Positions 58,036 to 64,000 of a stretch of DNA of 64,000 bases are shown piece by piece. Source of the DNA: Lineus longissimus (taxonomy: Eukaryota; Nemertea; Pilidiophora; Heteronemertea; Lineidae); NCBI RefSeq assembly GCF_910592395.1, contig NC_088317.1, forward strand, positions 18,396,039 through 18,460,038, given 5' to 3'. Every line of letters starts with the position of its first letter. Position 1 is the stretch's first letter. The notes below the pieces were generated by a model that searched no databases, was not told where the DNA came from, and saw nothing but the letters and a program-made list of their open reading frames with translations. The position numbers were made by a program, and so were the translations under genes.

Positions 58036-59830
58036 TCCAATGCAATTCTCTTTGATTGATGGCATCAAAATAATCCATATTTACCTACTTAAGTCTGTGA
58101 CACTGAGATATGTCATTCCGTACTGCATCGGCCAGAAGTAACGTTACCTGCAGTGTGCAACCTTCAGCCATGATACATACCGTACATGTACCACAAGGCC
58201 TACTTATCTAATGTATCATGCTTGAATGTTGCAAGCAGTGAGAGATGATTCCTCTGACCAGGACTGCATTTATTTTCATCATTCCAAAATCTGTTGTACA
58301 AATATAATTGTTTATGATAAAATTGATTTCGTAGATGAATATGCATGGCTAAAACACTTATCTTGCTGATCCTTGGAAGGAATGTGCCCCTTCTGGAAAT
58401 GTACATTCTGATACCAAAGTTGTTAGAAAAACATTATCCAGTGATAAATTGAAAGTACTGAGAATTGTTCATTGATTAATTATTTGCCAAATGTGCTTCA
58501 AATGCATGTTGTAAGGTGCTACCTGTACAAAACATGTTTTGGTTAACACTTTTGCACTTTAGAGATGTAGGTCACCATTTATATTATAGTCAACAGTACA
58601 TGCACTTGTAATGTGAAGAATATGCACTTTTGTCAGTCGACTAGAGGAAATTAACAGCTCCGTAAAATGACGAGGCTGTACATGTAGTTAAGTGGTCGAT
58701 AGTTGTTGATCTCATCTTTAGAATTTATGCTCCAAGTCCAAACAAAATGGGCCAGGGTTGAACTGAATTCACCACTCTCTCTTATCTTTTATACGGCGGA
58801 GCACAGTTTATTTCAGTGGCAGTTGTGTGTAACATTGTTAATCGCCCAAAAAGTTTCTATCAGTTGAACAGCTCTTATATATCAGGAGGGGTGAAATTAA
58901 AATGAGTTCTGTATATTTGGCACTAACTTCCAAGTTTTTCACGGCGAACATATCTAGTCAAGACTCTATTCTATGAATATACTCTTTTATATTAATGCTG
59001 TTTGATGTATATAACGTTGTATATAATTATCCATTGTTATAGATATTATTTCATTAAATGTATTTATTATTTATTTTAGGCCTCTGTTGATGCATAGTAA
59101 AGCTTACATGCATAGAACCTGCTTCTTGCAGATGAGTGCCGCCAGTGATGGACAGAACTTCATCAACTTATTGGGATAGCCTCTTGAATATCAAAGACGA
59201 AACGTCTTCATCACCTGAGTCTGACCCCCTAAGTTGGCAGAGTTTGAGTAGGCCTACTTCACCCCTTGAGGCTTTTATCTGAAAGTTACCAATTTAGGGA
59301 CATGATCCGTCATTATTCCAATGCATTATGTTGAACTCCTAACTAATCCAGTGGTCCTGGGTTCAAACCTTGGAGTTTTCCTCAGTCACGTAATGTTGGA
59401 AGGCACGATATAACAGTCAAGCCCTCACTGAGGTCATCCTGGGATACAGGTTGATGACATCAGGATGCACTGAGGTCTCCTGTCAATACTGAAGTTTCAC
59501 CAATATATGACCGGTGTTCCGAGTATTCCAAGCCAGATATTATGTACATGGCCGCCACGCGATGCCCTTCAACATGTTCACTTTGTATGGACAATGGGTT
59601 GGTGGATCCTAGTTGTCCAGTGGTCATGAACCATTTCCAGGCTTGGCCTTCGTTTCGACTTTGCTGTAATTAGTAAACCAGTCTTAGATCAGTGAAACAA
59701 CAGTAAAACTTAACTTGTTGATGTGCACTTTTCTTCATCTTCCAAGTCATTTTTATTCTCCACGTTGCTTCTGTAACATACCTTACAATATTGTAACTTT
59801 GTTGTCGTATGCAAAGCGATAGAATTTGAA

Positions 59831-59840
59831 AATAAATAAA
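59831..59840 (+). terminator. Distal overlapping poly(A) signals
   Basis: AATAAATAAA contains two overlapping AATAAA hexamers facing the minus-strand gene. Confidence 0.45.
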
Positions 59841-59872
59841 AATCATCATATGAAATTCTGGAGTATGTCGTA

Positions 59873-59878
59873 TTTATT
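59873..59878 (-). terminator. Poly(A) signal of the ZRSR2-like gene
   Basis: Plus-strand TTTATT reads AATAAA on the minus strand, about 510 bases after the stop at 60389. Other minus-strand hexamers are not obvious between it and the stop. Confidence 0.45.
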
Positions 59879-60388
59879 TTGATGACGTCCCAATATTCAG
59901 TGAGAAACAAACAAAAAATAAACACAATTTGTCTCCTAAAACATTTAATTTTGCATAAACAATCAATTTGACAACAATGTGTATAAATGCAATGATAGAC
60001 TGTTCTAGGCAAGCAACCCCTTGTAATTGTTTTCATGGGTGATAGCCTCTAACTCATAGGTTTATGCTGACAGCCTGGTACTGGTACTCCACTGTGTACA
60101 TATCTATAGTTACATAGTTAGTATTAATCTGTTATGTAAGGCACACCTAATACTTCTATGTACTATCCTGGGCTCAAAGGCAGAAGAGGCCTTAGGATTG
60201 CAAGTATGGGTCAAGTAGAACATATCCTACCAATACCTTATTGTTTGAAAAGTAACAAGTGGAGAGTAGAGATTGAGTCTGAAAGACACTGCCACACTGA
60301 ATAAGGCCGGTTTAATTCGATCCATTACCAAATAGGGCATCAGCCTGTAATATGATGAGTTCCAGAACTCACATTCCACACAGTTTTC

Positions 60389-63300
60389 TCATACTCGTTC
60401 CTTGCTGTGCAGTTTCTTGTGTTTTTTATGCTTTTTATGTTTCTTATGTCTCTTGGAAAAGTCACTACTATGTGTAACAGAGGATTCTATAGAGCTGTCA
60501 CTATCCTGTTCAGAGTTGGCCCCAAGTTTGTCACTCTTGCCATTTCTATCAGTGTCAATTCCATAAACAGAATCATGCTCAAAATCATTTTTACTCGAGG
60601 ACCAGTAATCATTATTTGACTCATTCCTAGCACAACTAACTGAACTGTCCTTACGCTTTGAATCTGACCTAAGGTCATCTCTTGTTGACCTTGCTTCTGA
60701 AGGTTGTCTGTCTCTAGATCTTGACTCATGCCTGTCCTCTGTCCTTGACCTATGTCTATCTCTAGACATTTCCCTCTCTCTGTCCCTAGACTTTGACCTA
60801 TATCTACTCGACCGAGAGCTGTATCTTTCCCTAGATCGTGAACGCTGTCTCTCACTCCTTACAGAAGATCCTCTATCATATCGCTCACGTGAAATCGAGT
60901 CCATATCACGTGATCGTGAATAATCTCTGGTCTCACGTGACCTAGAATAATCCCTAGTATCACGTGACTTTGAAAAATCTCTGGTATCACGTGATCTTGA
61001 ATAATCCCTAGTATCACGTGATCTTGAGTAATCCCTAGTATCACGTGACCTTGAGTAATCCCTATCACGTGACCTTGAGTAATCCCTATCACGTGACCGA
61101 GATCGACTACGTGAATAACGCCCACGACTATAACTTCCACCACGTTGTGAGAAGTTCTGCGATCTCTCCGACTGAACGTTGAACCCACGATCTGCTTCGA
61201 AGAATTCCCGATTTGGGTTCTGGAACACGTGCAGGAAGTTGCAGCCTTTACCTTTGGGACATCGCTTCCTTTCATAGAGACCTAGAAACAGAATGAGAGA
61301 GGTCACACACCACATGGTTTGATAGAACCTATATTGAAGTTCTTAGCAATCCAATGGTCTTCACTGATCACACCATACCTACATGTATCTGAGGGTTTAG
61401 TTTGAATCATAGGTTGCCCAAATGATGTTAAAACTTGTTTTATGGAGAAGGCACAGCTGAAATCACACCTATTCAAACAATCTATTTGAGAGAGGGCGCT
61501 TTGAGCAAGGACTCAACATACATAAAACACACGCCTATACAACAGGGTCTTTATTGATCATTAAATAGCCTTGACTAAATTTGAATATTGCCAAAAGTGA
61601 TCGAGAGACTGAACTTGATTCGTTTCCACCGGGTCTAACAGAGAACTTGAGGAAGGATCCTTACCACAAATGGCTGACTTCCAGTTAGTGACGGAACAGA
61701 ACTCGCACTGAAGTTGTCTGCCGCCATACCAGCGAGCGTTGAAAGACTGGTAGGCTGTCACAGCGTCTGCCTCACTGAAGATAAACAATAACATGTCAAT
61801 GAGGACACAAGCACTTCTTTCTGAGCAGGTCTGTATTTATTCTGCAGAAGATATCACGTGCTGCCATACTGGACGATAAACACAACCATGGACTGCTGTT
61901 TTAGTGTTTCTTGAATTTGAGGTTCATCAAGGAAGTTATATTTTATCAAAATAGCCGGAGCATTGAGACCAAAATCAACATCTGAACTTACTTCTCAAAC
62001 TGTACAAAAACATTTCCTCTCAGATGTGGTTCATAGTTTCGACAAACTTTGAACTGAATGACTTTGCCGATTTTCTTAAACTCTGGTAGGACGTCATTGT
62101 AGAATTCCTCAAAATGGTGGTACGTATCCTGATCTTCATATTCCAGGTCGATATCTAAAAATTTCAGAACAATTTTGAGTAAAACTCCAAGTCACTGACT
62201 ATCACCCACATCCTGAGATAGTACCCAGACCAGGCAGCCCTGAGAGAGGAACTTTGGACATCAGGAACCTGCATCCAGGACTAACTTTACGGGGACATGG
62301 ATGAAAAACAACATGAATTTATGGCGAAAAATTTTGAGAACTATTTCGAATGATAAAATCGGGTTGGATACTTACCAGTGTCGTATTCATCTCTGAGCGC
62401 ATTCTCCAAGCTGAAGTGGGCGTACATTCCTGGGAAGAGGATGGTAGCACTGGATTCTGGGTGCTCATGGGCTCGGGAACACCTGAAAGACACATCATAC
62501 TATCAATAACAATAACATGGTATTTGCAACATATTTTAGGGGGTTTTACGAGCAAAAGATGCTTAAATAAGAGGAACAACCTGCGGTCAGACCGAACTAC
62601 ATAGGAAGAGTCGAATCTTTGTCTTACCTCTCAGCAAATCGACACGCTCCCGTCTTCATGAAGAATGGACACTTCTCAACAGCTCGTTCCGTCCCGTATC
62701 TGACAGGTGCAAGTGGGTTGTGCCACGTACCATCGTCCTGGACACCAAGCATGAGATATTAGTAACGAGGTAAGCATTATGAAGATACCACTCAAAAGAT
62801 AAGCTCCAAATCATGAAGCACTCAATCAGTTGTATTGGTGTTGCTTCAGGGACTTGTCAGGATACCATAGTCAGGTGGTGATTATCGGCTACGTCATGGC
62901 TGATTTTAAATGTACGCAATGTATTCCTGGAGGGATTTCTGAATAAGCTTTTACTTGCGAATCCCGGAGAATGAGTGCATTATTCAGAACAGAACTTCCT
63001 ACACCTTCACATGCAGCAGAATCTTATACTTTCTCACCTTGTTCTCATGGGCAGTTGCTTCCTTGAGTAGCTTGTCCTAAAACAAACGAGGGTCACCCGG
63101 ACCAATATCTGATAAGTAAGGCTGAGCAGATGGGTTAAGACAAGAATAATGCAAAACATCAACGTATATACAGACAAAATGTCTTTTCTGGTTTTTCATC
63201 ATACTATCAGATGACCAGGTAAATAAGGAGCAAAGCCTAGAAGCCATTAAAATATGCATTTGTCCCTCTTCGAAGTAAGTAAGATTTGAATACTCAGACA

Positions 63301-63815
63301 ATGGGGTTATATTCCTATAAACTTCAAAAATTTGATCCTTCCATGCATAAGTATCGATCATTAGGGAGTGTAAATGTGTCAATAGATATTCAAAAAGATA
63401 CACAATATGTCAAAAGCTTCATCTATCCTGATGCTCGATGGGTAATAACAGTTAAGGAATACGACAAGAAGGAATGAAAGATTCAGACTTCACCTGTAGA
63501 ACACTGACAGCTGATCAGACAATTCTACAGATAAATACTGTTTACTTCAAGCAAAACGTTTTTTCTCAATTGCGCTAAAGTTTAGCCAAGAGAGAGCTTA
63601 ATATTGAAGTAAAAGCTGCAGATCCACACCACACTGCTATATATTTAATCTTATCTAAGCCAGTTGATTATCTGCAGATGATTTTAGCCAGGATATCTGA
63701 TTGGTGTCTTCCGCATCACCTGCTTGTTCTTTCTCTCTTCCTCAGCTTTCTTCCTTTTTTCTTCTTCCTCCTTCTCTCGCTTTTCCCTCTCTTCCCATTC
63801 TTCACGGATCTTTTG
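60389..63815 (-). CDS. ZRSR2: ZRSR2-like U2AF35-related splicing factor, 5' partial
   Basis: Seven exons on the minus strand: 63720-63815, 63038-63076, 62628-62737, 62376-62482, 61992-62154, 61665-61774 and 60389-61281, phase-consistent, 505 residues plus stop; the N-terminus lies beyond the window. Order: Glu/Lys/Arg-rich helix (EEWEEREKREKEEEEKRKKA); first CCCH finger CPFFMKTGACRFAERCSRAH (C-x8-C-x5-C-x3-H); U2AF-homology RRM (KKIGKVIQFKVCRNYEPHLR; FNARWYGGRQLQCEFC); second finger CGLYERKRCPKGKGCNFLH (C-x7-C-x5-C-x3-H); then a ~270-residue RS domain and a His/Lys-rich tail (HKKHKKHKKHKK). In vertebrates ZRSR2 recognises the 3' splice site, chiefly of U12-type introns. Zinc ligands and RRM core are intact. 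Exon order and residue matches to the family are strong; paralogues such as ZRSR1 are vertebrate-specific. Confidence 0.93.
60886..61095 (-). repeat. Coding 27-bp minisatellite in the RS domain, nine CACGTG sites
   Basis: The RS domain repeats (D/E)TRDYSRSR about every nine residues. In DNA this is a 27-bp repeat in which SRD is written TCACGTGA., so nine CACGTG palindromes occur in about 210 bp. Confidence 0.9.
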
Positions 63816-64000
63816 CTGAAAGAGAACGACCAAAATGACCGACTGGTGAAGCAGAAAGTAGTTCAAGCACAGCTGACACTTCCTAGTGCCCCTTTTGACA
63901 AGAAGGCTCAGTTTACAGTAGCAAGCCACATCCTTCAAGATTACTTTGTTTGGTGCAGCATAAAAATGACTGGTCTCATCATGTCGAACAGGCCCAATAT

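Larger units (their letters stand above)
57908..59855 (+). other. Probable 3' UTR of the large gene
   Basis: There is no further open exon. AATAAA occurs at 58030-58035, 123 bases after the stop, and again at 59831-59840 (AATAAATAAA), so short and long 3' ends are both possible. A SINE-like B box (GTCCTGGGTTCAAACC, about 59352) lies in the distal half. Confidence 0.45.

Noticed and set aside
60487-61275. Second and third minus-strand frames over the RS domain
   Set aside because: Shadows produced by the 27-bp coding repeat; the ZRSR2 frame continues correctly from the upstream exons.

Overview
The window is animal nuclear DNA: genes broken into many short exons by GT-AG introns, one 17.5-kb intron, dense interspersed repeats, tRNA-derived SINE fragments, and a metazoan-type splicing factor (ZRSR2/U2AF35-related). 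The repeat style suggests a marine invertebrate, perhaps a spiralian (mollusc, annelid, brachiopod); that is recollection and inference, and I cannot name the species. No bacterial, viral or CRISPR feature is seen. All exons were built by hand from splice sites and reading phase.

Layout. (1) About 1-6 kb, minus strand: two convincing coding exons (1-145 and 2062-2159) and one weaker candidate (5616-5793) of an unrecognised gene running off the left edge. (2) About 6-13 kb: SINE fragments and little else I can support. (3) 13.0-21.1 kb, plus strand: exons for the C-terminal end of a membrane-spanning ectodomain, its TM segment, and a series of mostly phase-1 cytoplasmic exons, one of which (18534-18676) ends in a stop. 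(4) 23.5-57.9 kb, plus strand: a 29-exon reading frame of 1,977 codons plus stop, phase-consistent throughout. It encodes a basic/acidic/proline-rich cytoplasmic region, a TM anchor, two EGF-like modules, three four-cysteine TNFR-like modules (one per exon), a long extracellular region, and a five-TM C-terminal half with two extracellular loops. The last exon of block 3 (20995-21104) ends in phase 0 and fits exactly onto the first exon of block 4, so blocks 3 and 4 may be one very large gene. I do not recognise the family. (5) 60.4-63.8 kb, minus strand: seven exons of a ZRSR2-like gene, 5' end outside the window, arranged tail-to-tail with the large gene; their poly(A) signals are about 35-45 bp apart.

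Repeats explain most of the intronic space: a ~126-bp tandem array with same-strand dispersed units, a nearly perfect 100-bp foldback element, a ~720-bp element with short inverted ends, a 177-bp Tc1/mariner-like MITE, a three-copy dispersed family, and a 67-bp tandem duplication that triplicates a 3' splice site. The best candidate for something undescribed is the large polytopic protein, with its possible fused and truncated isoforms.
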